Positions 51,674 through 60,681 are shown, counted from the stretch's first letter. The stretch is 64,000 nucleotides of DNA from CAWELS01 sp964468205 (GCA_964468205.1 CAYXVG010000024.1:1-64000), one strand, 5' to 3'. The notes: generated by a model from the letters alone, not told the origin. A program made the numbers and translations.

Positions 51674-53500
51674 ATGCCGAAGCTGTGTCCAGGGAAGTCA
51701 AAATACGTCAAAGATCAGTCTGAGTTGGGAGAAACCGAGTTCCGGCGGCTTGTTCAGTACCGGGCCAAGAGGCTACTCAAACCGTCGGTCCGGTTGTCCA
51801 CGGAGGGGCAGCGCAAGGAGGCCGAGAAGAACCTCGAGAAAGTCCACCTCGAGCCGGACTTCTTGCCGGCGGCCTTTCTGACGCTGGGCAGCGCAAGGGC
51901 AAACGCCGTCTGCCGAATGCGCACCCGTACGTCATTGGGAACCGGTTTCCTGGTTGCCCGCGGATTCCTCATGACGAACAACCATGTCATCGGGAGCCAG
52001 GCGGAGGCCGAGGGCAGCGTCGCGGAATTCGATTTCGAGAAGGGCGTGGCTCCCCGGGTGGTAACCTTGCAGCCAGCGCGGTTGTTCCTGACCGACGAGG
52101 CCCTCGATTTCACCATCGTCGCGTGCGACGACGCGCCACTTTCCGATATCGAACCAATTCGTTTGCTGCGTAATCCGCAGACCGTGACCCGGCACGAGCG
52201 AGTGAACATTATTCAGCACCCGAGCGGCCGGCCGAAGGAGATCGCGATTCACGACAATCGGGTCACTCGGATCCGGACTAATGTGATTCTCTATACAACC
52301 GACACCGAGCCGGGTTCCTCCGGATCCCCGGTGTTCACCAATGAGTGGGACCTCGTCGCCCTGCATCACGCGGGTGAAAAGCTACCCGGCGGGGGCGCTG
52401 AGAACGAGGGGATTCGCATTGCCGCCATCGTCGCTCATCTGCTGAACCGGTCGACTGCGGAAGTGTCCAGCGAGGGTCTCCAGGAAGTGCTGAGCACGGT
52501 CACCGACACCTCTCCGTTTCTTGGTTTCTTTGACTTCCACGGGGTGGCGGAACCCGGCAGTCTGGAGATCGAAGTCCCGGATTTTCGGGGGGCGGCCGAT
52601 TTCGCGGACGTGGGGGTGTGGAACATCGAACACTTCAACGATACCGTGCCGGATCAGAGAGTCAACGACGTTGCCGATGTTCTGGAGAATCTCTCGATGG
52701 ATGCAATGGGTCTGACAGAGGTGCAGGCGGGCGCGATGGAACGCCTAACCGGCGAGTTGAATGCCAGGGGCGGCAACACGGGATTCGTGTCCCTCAATGT
52801 TGCGGGCAGGCAGGACCTTGCGGTGTTGTTCGACCGGAATACCACGAAGGTGAAGCTGCTGACTGACCTCGCTGACCGCTATCGGGAACAGTTGGAGGCC
52901 CGCACCGCCGATGGTAAGACCGCGTTTCCGCGGCCGCCTCTCTTTGCCGAGTGCGTGGTCCAGGACGACAACGAGAATGACGTTAGATTCGTGATGGCGC
53001 TTGTCCACCTCAAGGCTTTCGGGGACGCTCAGAGCCGGGCTAGAAGGAGGCTCGCATCCGAGAAACTGGCGGAGATTGTCGCCGACTTGCGGGGGCGGGG
53101 GCACTCGGTCGTGCTGGGCGGCGATTTCAACGAACGGCTCGACACGAATGTCCTGCAGGACCTGAAGGACTCGCCGGATCTTTTCAGTATGACCGCGGAC
53201 GACGCCAGCGGGGACGCCATTTCCTACGTCGGCGCAAGCCACCGGTCGCTAATCGACCATATCCTCGTGAGTAACGATGTGGAACTCGGAGAGATCAGCG
53301 GCGACGACGCCGCCATCGTCCGGCTGGACAAATCCGTCCGCGACTTCGCCGACCGGGTCTCGGATCATGTGCCGGTGGTCTTCCGTATGGTGATGCGCGA
53401 CGAACCGATCCCGCTCCCGGGTGCTGGAAACGGCGAAAAGATCGAGATTCCGATTCCGGAAGACGCAGCCGCCGTGCATGTCACGTTCGCATCCGAATAG
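51674..53500 (+). CDS. Trypsin-like serine protease fused to an endonuclease/exonuclease/phosphatase-fold enzyme
   Basis: A 608-residue two-enzyme fusion; ATG 51674 is chosen because AAGGAGG lies 4 nt upstream. After a charged helical N-terminus (about 1-65), residues about 80-260 are a trypsin-like protease with H104 (LMTNNHV), D145 (ALDFTIV) and S218 (EPGSSGSPVF). Residues about 310-580 are an endonuclease/exonuclease/phosphatase domain with N317 (VWNIEHF), E349 (GLTEVQ), H445 (ALVHLK), D484 and N486 (GGDFNER) and D564-H565 (SDHVPV): the full metal and catalytic set. No signal peptide or membrane helix is seen, so it appears cytoplasmic. Proteases with this LTNNHV...TDTEPGSSGSPVF pattern are often found in bacterial conflict proteins fused to effectors. 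Function here is inferred, not shown. Confidence 0.88.
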   Translation: MPKLCPGKSKYVKDQSELGETEFRRLVQYRAKRLLKPSVRLSTEGQRKEAEKNLEKVHLEPDFLPAAFLTLGSARANAVCRMRTRTSLGTGFLVARGFLMTNNHVIGSQAEAEGSVAEFDFEKGVAPRVVTLQPARLFLTDEALDFTIVACDDAPLSDIEPIRLLRNPQTVTRHERVNIIQHPSGRPKEIAIHDNRVTRIRTNVILYTTDTEPGSSGSPVFTNEWDLVALHHAGEKLPGGGAENEGIRIAAIVAHLLNRSTAEVSSEGLQEVLSTVTDTSPFLGFFDFHGVAEPGSLEIEVPDFRGAADFADVGVWNIEHFNDTVPDQRVNDVADVLENLSMDAMGLTEVQAGAMERLTGELNARGGNTGFVSLNVAGRQDLAVLFDRNTTKVKLLTDLADRYREQLEARTADGKTAFPRPPLFAECVVQDDNENDVRFVMALVHLKAFGDAQSRARRRLASEKLAEIVADLRGRGHSVVLGGDFNERLDTNVLQDLKDSPDLFSMTADDASGDAISYVGASHRSLIDHILVSNDVELGEISGDDAAIVRLDKSVRDFADRVSDHVPVVFRMVMRDEPIPLPGAGNGEKIEIPIPEDAAAVHVTFASE

Positions 53501-53569
53501 CCCGGCCGTGGGGCGGTGTCCTGGGGACCGGCCAAAATACTCGGTCGCCGGAGGATCCGCCCCACGCGC

Positions 53570-54451
53570 CTATTTCAGCCGGTGGCTTAGGAACCAGTTG
53601 TAGAGGTCCCACCCTTCGTAGACCCGTGTCCAGACGTCGTGCGGACGGTCTTCGTGGACGGTGAATCGCACATCGGAGTGGCCCGCCTCCTCGAGGCCGC
53701 GGGCCGAGGCGAGGACCCACTCCGGCAGAACGACGCGGTCCTTGCCTCCCGTGAAGATCCAGATGGGGAGTTGTGCCGCCGCGATGCGCCCGAGCGTCTC
53801 CGGATTGGCGGCGCCGCAGACCGGCGCGGCCGCCGCCCAGCGGTGCGGGTGCGACGCGGCGAAGTGCCACGTTCCGTACCCGCCGTAGCTGAGTCCCGTG
53901 ACATATAGCCGCTCGGGGTCGGCGCGCCTTTCCTTGAGGGTCCGGTCCACCATACTCATGACGTCCCGTTCGTAGACCCACCAGCCCTGGGGCGGTCCGT
54001 GCCCATCCCAGACCGGATCTTTTCCCACGGCGTCACGAGTGAGCGATACAGGCCCCGAGGTACTCTGAGGCCTCCGCGCACGGGTTGTCTCGCGGACGCG
54101 CCTCGTCTCTTCGGTGAACTCGGGCATTTGCGGTGAAATCATGATGAACGGCAGGTCCCGGCTTTTTACCCAGGCCTCTTTCAACGGGCCGTGCTTGAGC
54201 AGCACGGGCAAGTCTTCGCGGCCGTCACCGCGCTCGCCGCCTCCGTGCAGGAACAAAATCACCGGCCACAACCGTCCGGTCTCTGTCTCGTAGCCCTTTG
54301 GGAGGAAGAGGTAGTAGTCGCGGGTTTCTCCGGTCGCTTCGCTCGTGAAGCTCTGCCGGAGAAGTTGCGCCTCGCTCCGCCCGTCGATCTCCGCGGCAGG
54401 CAGCGCTGCCGCGGCGGCCAGCACGGTAATCGCAAGCAGAATTGGTGTCAT
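53570..54451 (-). CDS. Secreted alpha/beta-hydrolase (carbohydrate-esterase-like)
   Basis: A 293-residue secreted esterase (signal peptide about 1-20). LPVILFLHGGGERGDG gives the oxyanion strand, GLSYGGYGTWHF the nucleophile serine, FTGGKDRVVLPEW the acidic residue and DRPHDVWTRVY the histidine. It resembles PHB-depolymerase/CE1-like esterases such as feruloyl or acetyl esterases. The start codon overlaps the stop of the DUF5060 hydrolase by 4 bp (ATGA), so it is translated with a glycoside hydrolase and most likely removes acyl groups from the same polysaccharide. Confidence 0.87.
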   Translation of the reverse strand: MTPILLAITVLAAAAALPAAEIDGRSEAQLLRQSFTSEATGETRDYYLFLPKGYETETGRLWPVILFLHGGGERGDGREDLPVLLKHGPLKEAWVKSRDLPFIMISPQMPEFTEETRRVRETTRARRPQSTSGPVSLTRDAVGKDPVWDGHGPPQGWWVYERDVMSMVDRTLKERRADPERLYVTGLSYGGYGTWHFAASHPHRWAAAAPVCGAANPETLGRIAAAQLPIWIFTGGKDRVVLPEWVLASARGLEEAGHSDVRFTVHEDRPHDVWTRVYEGWDLYNWFLSHRLK

Positions 54452-56253
54452 TGCTGGATCCTCGACGCCCCTTTCGGGACGATCTTGAATGCGACGTCGT
54501 TACCGATGTGGTTCGCGTGTCCCCGCTCGGTTCTCAGTTCGGGAATGACGAACGTGAGCCTGCCCGCGGTGGTTTCCACTGTTGCCGGATCGAGATAAGC
54601 GCCTCTCCAGGTGCGGTAGAGGTACACATCGTAAGCGCCGTCCGGCAAACCTTCCACGACGACGGTTTCATTAGCGGCGCCGGCCAAGGTGTTCACCACC
54701 CAGCCGACGGTCATTCCCTCGCTCGTCAAAGCCCATCCGTCGCCATCGGACATCGTCACCGCAACCGGTTTCCAGCTAGCGGCGGCGAAATCGATGTCGC
54801 TGACGAAATGTGCGAAATGGAGCATCGTGTTCGTAACCACTCCGTCGTTGATGAAGTCGCCGTAGGACCACCAGAACGGGGTGGCACAGAGGCCGGTCGC
54901 CATGCTGGTCCAAATCGCATTATGGTAGATCGCCACATACTCCGGCATGCCGGGTTCGTAATATGTGTGATCGTAGCCGGTCTCTCCGTTAATGAGCGGC
55001 TTCTCGAATCCCTTCCACAGATCCTGGTTCTGCTTCACGTAGTTGAGGTAGCTATAGCGGACGGGGTCTTCATTCACGCGGTCCGGCTTACCAGCCTCGG
55101 GCATGGGGTGGCCCTGCGCCTCGTAGATCTCACGGGCCGCAACGTCGAATATGGCGTACCCCTCCGCCCACCACTGATCGATGCCTCCGCTCCGGGTGCC
55201 GGTGGTGGGCCGGCCGTAAGGATCGTTAGCTTTGAACCACTCATGGATCTTGCGGGACCATTCATTAGCAGTCTCCTCGCGGTCGCGGAAGCCCTCCGTG
55301 CCATTGATCTCGTCCACCAGGAACCAGAGGAAGAGCGAACGGCTGTAGCCCCAGCGGGCGACGATGTAGCGATAGAGCTTCTCTTGGTATTTCCATGCTT
55401 CGTCGCTGGCGAACCAGTCCTCTGCCTTGGCGATCAGACTGTACGGATTGTTGCGATAGCGGGCATTACCGCCGCCCCACACAGCGCGCGAGATGTAGGA
55501 GTGAAACCAGATGTTCCAACTGATACGGAGATCCCGCTCCTCGCACCACTCGAACAGTTCGTCAAGCCGGCCGGCGCGGTTCTGATCATAGCGGCCGAGT
55601 CCGCTGCCCATGGTTTCAAGCGGGGTGTGGAAGAAGCTGATGAAATTCGCTCCGTGCAGTTTGAGATCGTCGAGGCCGGCTTCGGTGATGCGGCCCTGCT
55701 GGAACTCCTCGTAGGAGTCGTTGTACCACATGCCGACGCCGTAAAACGACGTTCCGTCCGCGTGCCGGAGGTACCGTTTGTTCGGCGCAATTGAGATGTG
55801 TCCGAGATGCTCCGATTCCACCGCCTGAAAGCTCCCGGCGCCGCTTTGCGCCGTGCCCGTCCGGTCGCGCGCCTTCACCACGTATCGCCACGCTCCCGTC
55901 TCCGGAGGAGAGAACCGTACCATCCACAAAGCGCTCCAACTCGATGGGTTGTAGAAGCCCCAGATCTTCCAGACCTTGCCCGAGGGAGCGGTGAACTCCG
56001 CCCAGAGGTCGATCTCGTCGGGATCGAAAGGATTCGCGTACTCCGCTTGCATATCGATCTGGAGCTCGAACTTTTCGTAGCGGCCGACAACGGCGGGCGC
56101 CGGTTCTAGTTGCGGGCCCCCGGGGATTCGAATGGCTGGGGGCAGGTCTCTCGCGGGCTCCACCGAGAGGAATTCCGGTCCCGCGGCTGCAGCCGCAACC
56201 GCCAGCAGTAAGAAAGAAGACAAGCATCTCCACTTCATCATGTTCAACATCAT
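54448..56253 (-). CDS. Secreted DUF5060 + (beta/alpha)8 glycoside hydrolase
   Basis: A 601-residue secreted enzyme. ATG 56253 is taken as start, with 56241 and 56238 also possible; all keep the signal peptide (CLSSFLLLAVAAAAAGPEF). Residues about 40-135 form a DUF5060 beta-sandwich (YEKFELQIDMQAEYANPFD, WKIWGFYNPSS, FSPPETGAWRYVV). Residues about 150-510 are a clan-A barrel with FLVDEINGTEG (likely acid/base, near 314) and LINGETGYDHTY (likely nucleophile, near 423). A small beta domain ends the protein. It shares the DUF5060-plus-barrel plan with the second half of the enzyme at 2729. Specificity unknown. Confidence 0.85.
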   Translation of the reverse strand: MMLNMMKWRCLSSFLLLAVAAAAAGPEFLSVEPARDLPPAIRIPGGPQLEPAPAVVGRYEKFELQIDMQAEYANPFDPDEIDLWAEFTAPSGKVWKIWGFYNPSSWSALWMVRFSPPETGAWRYVVKARDRTGTAQSGAGSFQAVESEHLGHISIAPNKRYLRHADGTSFYGVGMWYNDSYEEFQQGRITEAGLDDLKLHGANFISFFHTPLETMGSGLGRYDQNRAGRLDELFEWCEERDLRISWNIWFHSYISRAVWGGGNARYRNNPYSLIAKAEDWFASDEAWKYQEKLYRYIVARWGYSRSLFLWFLVDEINGTEGFRDREETANEWSRKIHEWFKANDPYGRPTTGTRSGGIDQWWAEGYAIFDVAAREIYEAQGHPMPEAGKPDRVNEDPVRYSYLNYVKQNQDLWKGFEKPLINGETGYDHTYYEPGMPEYVAIYHNAIWTSMATGLCATPFWWSYGDFINDGVVTNTMLHFAHFVSDIDFAAASWKPVAVTMSDGDGWALTSEGMTVGWVVNTLAGAANETVVVEGLPDGAYDVYLYRTWRGAYLDPATVETTAGRLTFVIPELRTERGHANHIGNDVAFKIVPKGASRIQQ

Positions 56254-56288
56254 ATGCTCTTTTCTGCTGGCAGCGGAGGGCGTGCCGC

Positions 56289-56294
56289 TATAAT
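56289..56294 (+). promoter_or_regulatory. Consensus TATAAT box, leaderless arrangement
   Basis: A perfect TATAAT is followed by exactly 7 nt and then the ATG at 56302; no Shine-Dalgarno sequence is present. This is the best example of the leaderless pattern in the window. Confidence 0.6.
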
Positions 56295-56301
56295 CTGCTC
56301 C

Positions 56302-57987
56302 ATGGGAGCCGCACTTCCACAACTCACCATTGACGATTACGAGCGCGACTATTTTGACCGCCATCTGCTCCACCGGGCGCTCGCATATTGGGCGGAGCGC
56401 AAGCCGGAGGACACCGCTCTGGTTCACCACAGCCGCCGGACAAGTGACTCGTGGGCCGACTTCGATCGCGCCAGTTCCGGCCTCGCGGCCCAACTGCTTG
56501 CCGCCGGCTTCCGCAAGGGCGACTTCCTGGCTGTGTCACTGCCCTTCACCCGCGAGCACATCCTGCTCGAATACGCCTGCTTCAAGATCGGAGTGATTCA
56601 CGTGCCGCTCGATCTGCGCCTTAGTCCACCAGAGGCGCTCCGCAGCCTCAAACTGGTGCGCGCCGCGGGCTACGTCTTTCCCGGCCAGACACGAGTCGCC
56701 GATTTCCGGGAGCTTGGCCGGGCCGTTCAACGCCACTGCCCCTTCGTCCGCCACTTGATTCAGCTCTCGCCGGTCGAGGAAACCATCGACGGCGCCCGGC
56801 CCTTCGCTGCGATTGCCCAGCGGGCGGCTTCAAGTACTCCCGATCTCCTCGTAGCGCTCGCCGAGGCGTCAGCTTCGATCGCCGAGACGGACGGCGCACA
56901 GGTGATCTTCACCACCGGGTCGACCGGCGCGCCCAAGCCTGCACTCCTCACGCACCGGTCGATCACCGCTCAGAATATGTGTCTCGGAGCCGCCTTTTTC
57001 CATGAGAACTCCCGGGTCTTGGTCAATCTGCCGCCTTCTCATGTCGGCGGGCAGGCGGAACTGCTCATGACGACTCTGTTCACCGGCGCGACCGCCGTGG
57101 TTCTCGATACCTTCGACCCCGCCGCGTCACTCGAGGCGATTCAGGCGCACCGCGTAACGCTGCTCGGGCAGATTCCGGCCATGTTCCACCTCGAATGGCG
57201 GCTTTCGAACTTTGGCGAGTATGATCTGTCGAGCCTGGAGACGGCGGTCTATGGCGGGCAGCAGGTTCCGCCGCCGTTCCTTGACAGGATGGCGGCGATG
57301 GCCCCCTCCATCGGCACCGGACTGGGACTGACCGAAGCGTCCGGGTTTTGCACCTACACCGCTCCAGGCGCCACGCTTGAAGAAGTCAGCTCATCCCTGG
57401 GCCATGACATGCCGGCCTACCGCATGAGCATCCGCCGGCCCATGCAGGACGACGGTGCGGCCGGCGCTCCTCTCCCGGATGGCGAGGTTGGCGCGGTGTG
57501 CTTCACCGGGCCGCAGACATTTGCGGGCTATGTTAACGATCCGGTGGCGACCCGAAGCGCGATTTCCACCGACGGCATACTGTACACGGGCGACATGGGC
57601 TACCAAGACGCTGCCGGGCTGCACTTCTCTGGCCGGTCAAAGTGGGTGATCAAGGCGTCCGGCTATCAGGTTTTCCCGGGGCAAGTTGAAGAGCATTTCG
57701 CTCAACTGCGGGGCCAAGTGGCCGCCTGCGGTGTTGTCGGCCAGCCTCACGCGATCTTCGGCGAGGGGATTGTGGCGTTTGTGGAGAAACACCCCGGCGT
57801 TGCGCTCAAAGCGGCGGATCTGAAGCGCCACGCGCGAGGCCTGACCGGCTATATGCGGCCGCTCCACTACGTAATCCTTGAACAGGGTCAGCTTCCCCTT
57901 AATCGCGTCGGCAAAACCGACTACGTGAAACTCTCCGGAATCGCCCGTGAAGTAGTGGAAGGACTCGGCGGCCGCTGGAACCGCTAG
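56302..57987 (+). CDS. AMP-forming acyl-CoA synthetase/ligase
   Basis: A 561-residue adenylate-forming enzyme that activates a carboxylic acid with ATP, usually for transfer to CoA. The P-loop-like VIFTTGSTGAPKPALLTH is near residue 205. The adenine-binding region is ETAVYGGQQVPPPF, and GTGLGLTEASGF is the core T-E motif. DGILYTGDMGYQDAAGLHFSGRSKWVIKASG contains the hinge aspartate/arginine. The C-terminal catalytic lysine lies in LPLNRVGKTDY. Start 56302 is preferred over an in-frame ATG at 56254, since it sits 7 nt after TATAAT. Substrate (fatty or aromatic acid) cannot be decided. Its 3' end overlaps the convergent gene by 4 bp. Confidence 0.9.
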   Translation: MGAALPQLTIDDYERDYFDRHLLHRALAYWAERKPEDTALVHHSRRTSDSWADFDRASSGLAAQLLAAGFRKGDFLAVSLPFTREHILLEYACFKIGVIHVPLDLRLSPPEALRSLKLVRAAGYVFPGQTRVADFRELGRAVQRHCPFVRHLIQLSPVEETIDGARPFAAIAQRAASSTPDLLVALAEASASIAETDGAQVIFTTGSTGAPKPALLTHRSITAQNMCLGAAFFHENSRVLVNLPPSHVGGQAELLMTTLFTGATAVVLDTFDPAASLEAIQAHRVTLLGQIPAMFHLEWRLSNFGEYDLSSLETAVYGGQQVPPPFLDRMAAMAPSIGTGLGLTEASGFCTYTAPGATLEEVSSSLGHDMPAYRMSIRRPMQDDGAAGAPLPDGEVGAVCFTGPQTFAGYVNDPVATRSAISTDGILYTGDMGYQDAAGLHFSGRSKWVIKASGYQVFPGQVEEHFAQLRGQVAACGVVGQPHAIFGEGIVAFVEKHPGVALKAADLKRHARGLTGYMRPLHYVILEQGQLPLNRVGKTDYVKLSGIAREVVEGLGGRWNR

Positions 57988-59240
57988 CCTTCCGGCAGAG
58001 TCTTGTCCGGAATCGTCGCCGGGCTCATTTCCCGGCGCCGCAGAGCGTACTGCACGAGTTCATACCCGGCATAGGCCGCGCCAATCAGGGTGATCCAGTA
58101 GATGGGAAAGCGATAGCGCACAAAGGGGCGTGTCACGTAGTAAATGAGCGGGAACACCGCGAGTATGGCCACGAGTTGCGTGGTGTGCCATGGTTTCACC
58201 CTCCACATCAGTACGAATCCCGCCAAGCTGACAACAGTCAGCAAACGAATGGGGTAGGAAAAGCTGATTCCGTGCAAGGATTCGGGAAACCAAAACAGTA
58301 TGATCCGCTGCAGAGTCAGCGAGAGGGCATCTTCCGGATGCGTTCGAATCCATTGAATCGCGGTGTTCAACTTCAGCTTGTTGTAAGCGATCTCGCCTAT
58401 CTCCCGCACCAGAAGGGCCTCTTCGACGCTGTTGTTCGGGTGACTGGTTCCCGCATCCGGGCTCCGCTTCTCATTAAAGCCCATGTGCACCTCTATCCCG
58501 AGGTTGCTGCGGAGGGCAAATGAGCCCAACCGCTGCTTGTTTCGAAACATCCAGGGCGTCACGATTAGCACGATGATCAGCACCGTCAGAGAGACGTTCG
58601 TCAGCCACGTGCGAACGGCCGCGTACCCGTTGGAGCGGGCTCCCCGCACCAATTCCACTGCGAGTATGGCGAAGAGAATTGTCAGCGTGGCGGTGTTGAG
58701 TAGGAGGAGAACTCCCCACAGCGCCCCTTGCAGGGTAATCCACCGCAGCGAGGTTTGCCATGCCCATCCATGCCTCCAGGTCACGATGCACGAGATCAGC
58801 ACCAACACGGCCGACAACTGTTCGCCAAACGGAGAGTGGATATCGAAGAGGCTCACCGGCCAGCACCCAGCCAAACCCGCAAACAGCCCTACCATCCACG
58901 GAAGACCCAGCGCCTGAACTGCGAGTGGAATGAGGCCCGCAACGGCGGCGCCGGCAACGATGGTAGAGGCCTGTTTCGCGCGCTCCCCGGGGGAACCGGC
59001 GCCGAATAATCGGTAGAGGATACTCAGGAGCGCGGGTTGGACCGGCGGCAAATGCGCCGTGTATCCGGTCTCGATCAAAAACGGGTCGGCAAACTTGCCG
59101 GATGCAACCATCGACAGGGCAACCCGCTGTGGCTCGCCGGCTAGCTCCGGCTTGTCGGAGACGGCCGTCAGCATGAAGAAGATACGAACCAGCAGCGCCG
59201 TAAAAAAAACAAAGATGCAGATTCGGTGAACTGAAGGCAA
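57984..59240 (-). CDS. Polytopic membrane glycosyltransferase (GT39/ArnT-like)
   Basis: A 418-residue membrane protein with about ten hydrophobic helices, starting at TTG 59240 after GAGAGAG. The first periplasmic loop carries EPQRVALSMVASGKFADPF and GYTAHLPPVQPALLSILYRLFG, a pattern common to dolichyl-phosphate-mannose/GT39-type enzymes. VTPWMFRNKQRLGSFALRSNLG and YVTRPFVRYRFPIYW follow. It probably glycosylates a lipid or polysaccharide at the outer face of the membrane. An ATG start at 59171 would remove the first helix. Confidence 0.7.
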   Translation of the reverse strand: MPSVHRICIFVFFTALLVRIFFMLTAVSDKPELAGEPQRVALSMVASGKFADPFLIETGYTAHLPPVQPALLSILYRLFGAGSPGERAKQASTIVAGAAVAGLIPLAVQALGLPWMVGLFAGLAGCWPVSLFDIHSPFGEQLSAVLVLISCIVTWRHGWAWQTSLRWITLQGALWGVLLLLNTATLTILFAILAVELVRGARSNGYAAVRTWLTNVSLTVLIIVLIVTPWMFRNKQRLGSFALRSNLGIEVHMGFNEKRSPDAGTSHPNNSVEEALLVREIGEIAYNKLKLNTAIQWIRTHPEDALSLTLQRIILFWFPESLHGISFSYPIRLLTVVSLAGFVLMWRVKPWHTTQLVAILAVFPLIYYVTRPFVRYRFPIYWITLIGAAYAGYELVQYALRRREMSPATIPDKTLPEG

Positions 59241-59535
59241 CGCTGTCTCTCTCGCCAGTTTCTATCTTCTTCATATTACTGAGAGGGTGCAACGCGACAC
59301 AGCCCGGCGCCGGCCGCGGCCCGCCCGCGGCGGATGTTTCACAGGCCGGCGGCGGAACGGGACAAACCGCGGACCATAGCGGGGTTCGGCCGTTTCTGTT
59401 CTGCTTCCGCCCCCGCACCGGAGCACTACCGCTGGTATTGCCGGACGGTCTAAACTACAAGATTGGTTCCGCCGGGTGTATGGCCTGAAGCCACCCGGCT
59501 CGCGGCGAACCGCCAGCGCCGGAACTGCCTGGAAG

Positions 59536-60576
59536 ATGTCCGATATGCCGCCTCACGCGAGAGCTTTCACGAACGAGGACTCTGCCGCTTGGGACGAGTA
59601 TGTCCAGAACCACCCGCACGGCACGCCGTTCCACTTAACCGCCTGGAGGCGCTTCCTCGTGGCGACCTACGGCTACGAGCCCGTCTATTTGCTCGCGGAA
59701 TCCGGCGGCCGTCTGGCCGGAGTTTTGCCTTTGTTTCAGGTCAACAGTTTTCTCACGGGCAAAGCTCTCATTTCGGTTCCTTTCGCTGTTTATGGCGGCA
59801 TTCTCGCCGGTTCCGATGACGCCAAGGCGGCGCTGGCCGAAGCCGCGGCGGAACTTGGCCGCGGCCGCGGCGTGCAGTATGTCGAACTGCGCAACTCCGA
59901 TCCGAACCAGTCGGGCGGCTTTGCTCCCGTGACCCGCTATGTTTCGTTCCGGCAGGGCATTGACAAGAGCGAAGAGGAACTGCTCGCCGGAATACCCCGG
60001 AAAACCCGGCGGATGGTGCGAAAAGCCCTTCAGCACAACTATGCGACCAGGCGGGTTCGATCGCTGGAGAGCTTTTTCGACCTCTATAGCGCCAACTTGC
60101 GGCGTCTCGGCACTCCCTGTTTCCCGCGCCGCCACTTCGAAAACCTGCTCGAGGAGTTCGGGGAAATGATCGACGTGCGGGAGATAAGTCTGGATGGGCG
60201 CGTGGTGGCCGCCGTTCTCACATTCCGCTATCAGGACGAGTTGCACCCTTACTACGGGGCGTCGGACCCAGCGTTCAACTCATTCGCCCCGAACAACTAC
60301 ATGTATTTTGACCTCATGCGCTGGGGGGCCGGGAATGGTTACCGCAGGTTCGATTTCGGCCGCAGCAAGAAGGGTTCCGGCTCCTTCGACTTCAAGGCGC
60401 ATTGGGGAATGGAGGTGGTTGACCTGCCCTACGAAATGCTGCTCGTCAAGGGCAGGTCGCTTCCCGATCTCAGTCCCGCCAATCCGAGGTTCCAACTGGC
60501 CATCAAGGTCTGGCAACATGTTCCGCTCCCCATCACGCGAGCCATTGGTCCCTGGTTAATCAAGTTGTTACCATAA
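59536..60576 (+). CDS. FemAB-type acyltransferase, XrtA/PEP-CTERM-associated group
   Basis: A 346-residue GNAT-fold protein, with ATG 59536 or 59545 as start (GGAAG precedes the second by 9 nt). PFHLTAWRRFLVATYGYEPVYLLAESGGRLAGVLPLF, GIPRKTRRMVRKALQH and YMYFDLMRWGAGNGYRRFDFGRSKKGSGSFDFKAHWG match the FemAB family found with exosortase (XrtA)/PEP-CTERM exopolysaccharide loci. It probably transfers an aminoacyl or acyl group during envelope or glycan assembly. The next protein gene belongs to the same type of locus, supporting the assignment. Confidence 0.85.
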   Translation: MSDMPPHARAFTNEDSAAWDEYVQNHPHGTPFHLTAWRRFLVATYGYEPVYLLAESGGRLAGVLPLFQVNSFLTGKALISVPFAVYGGILAGSDDAKAALAEAAAELGRGRGVQYVELRNSDPNQSGGFAPVTRYVSFRQGIDKSEEELLAGIPRKTRRMVRKALQHNYATRRVRSLESFFDLYSANLRRLGTPCFPRRHFENLLEEFGEMIDVREISLDGRVVAAVLTFRYQDELHPYYGASDPAFNSFAPNNYMYFDLMRWGAGNGYRRFDFGRSKKGSGSFDFKAHWGMEVVDLPYEMLLVKGRSLPDLSPANPRFQLAIKVWQHVPLPITRAIGPWLIKLLP

Positions 60577-60598
60577 GGGGTCGGGATCGGCCCATTAC

Positions 60599-60674
60599 AG
60601 GCGGATAGCTCAACGGTAGAGCGCCTCTATCACACGGAGGAGGTTGCAGTGTTCGAGTCCTGCTCCGCCTACCA
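60599..60674 (+). tRNA. tRNA-Val(CAC) with a bulged T-stem
   Basis: Acceptor AGGCGGA pairs with TCCGCCT, D-arm GCTC-AACGGTA-GAGC, anticodon stem CCTCT/GGAGG (one T-G pair) around ATCACAC (anticodon CAC, valine), discriminator A and encoded CCA. The T-arm is GCAG-T-G / CCTGC around TTCGAGT: pairing is perfect only if T60650 is bulged out. The extra base makes the arm irregular, so function is likely but not certain. The CCA end is 7 nt before the next start codon. Confidence 0.85.
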
Positions 60675-60681
60675 ATCCGCC

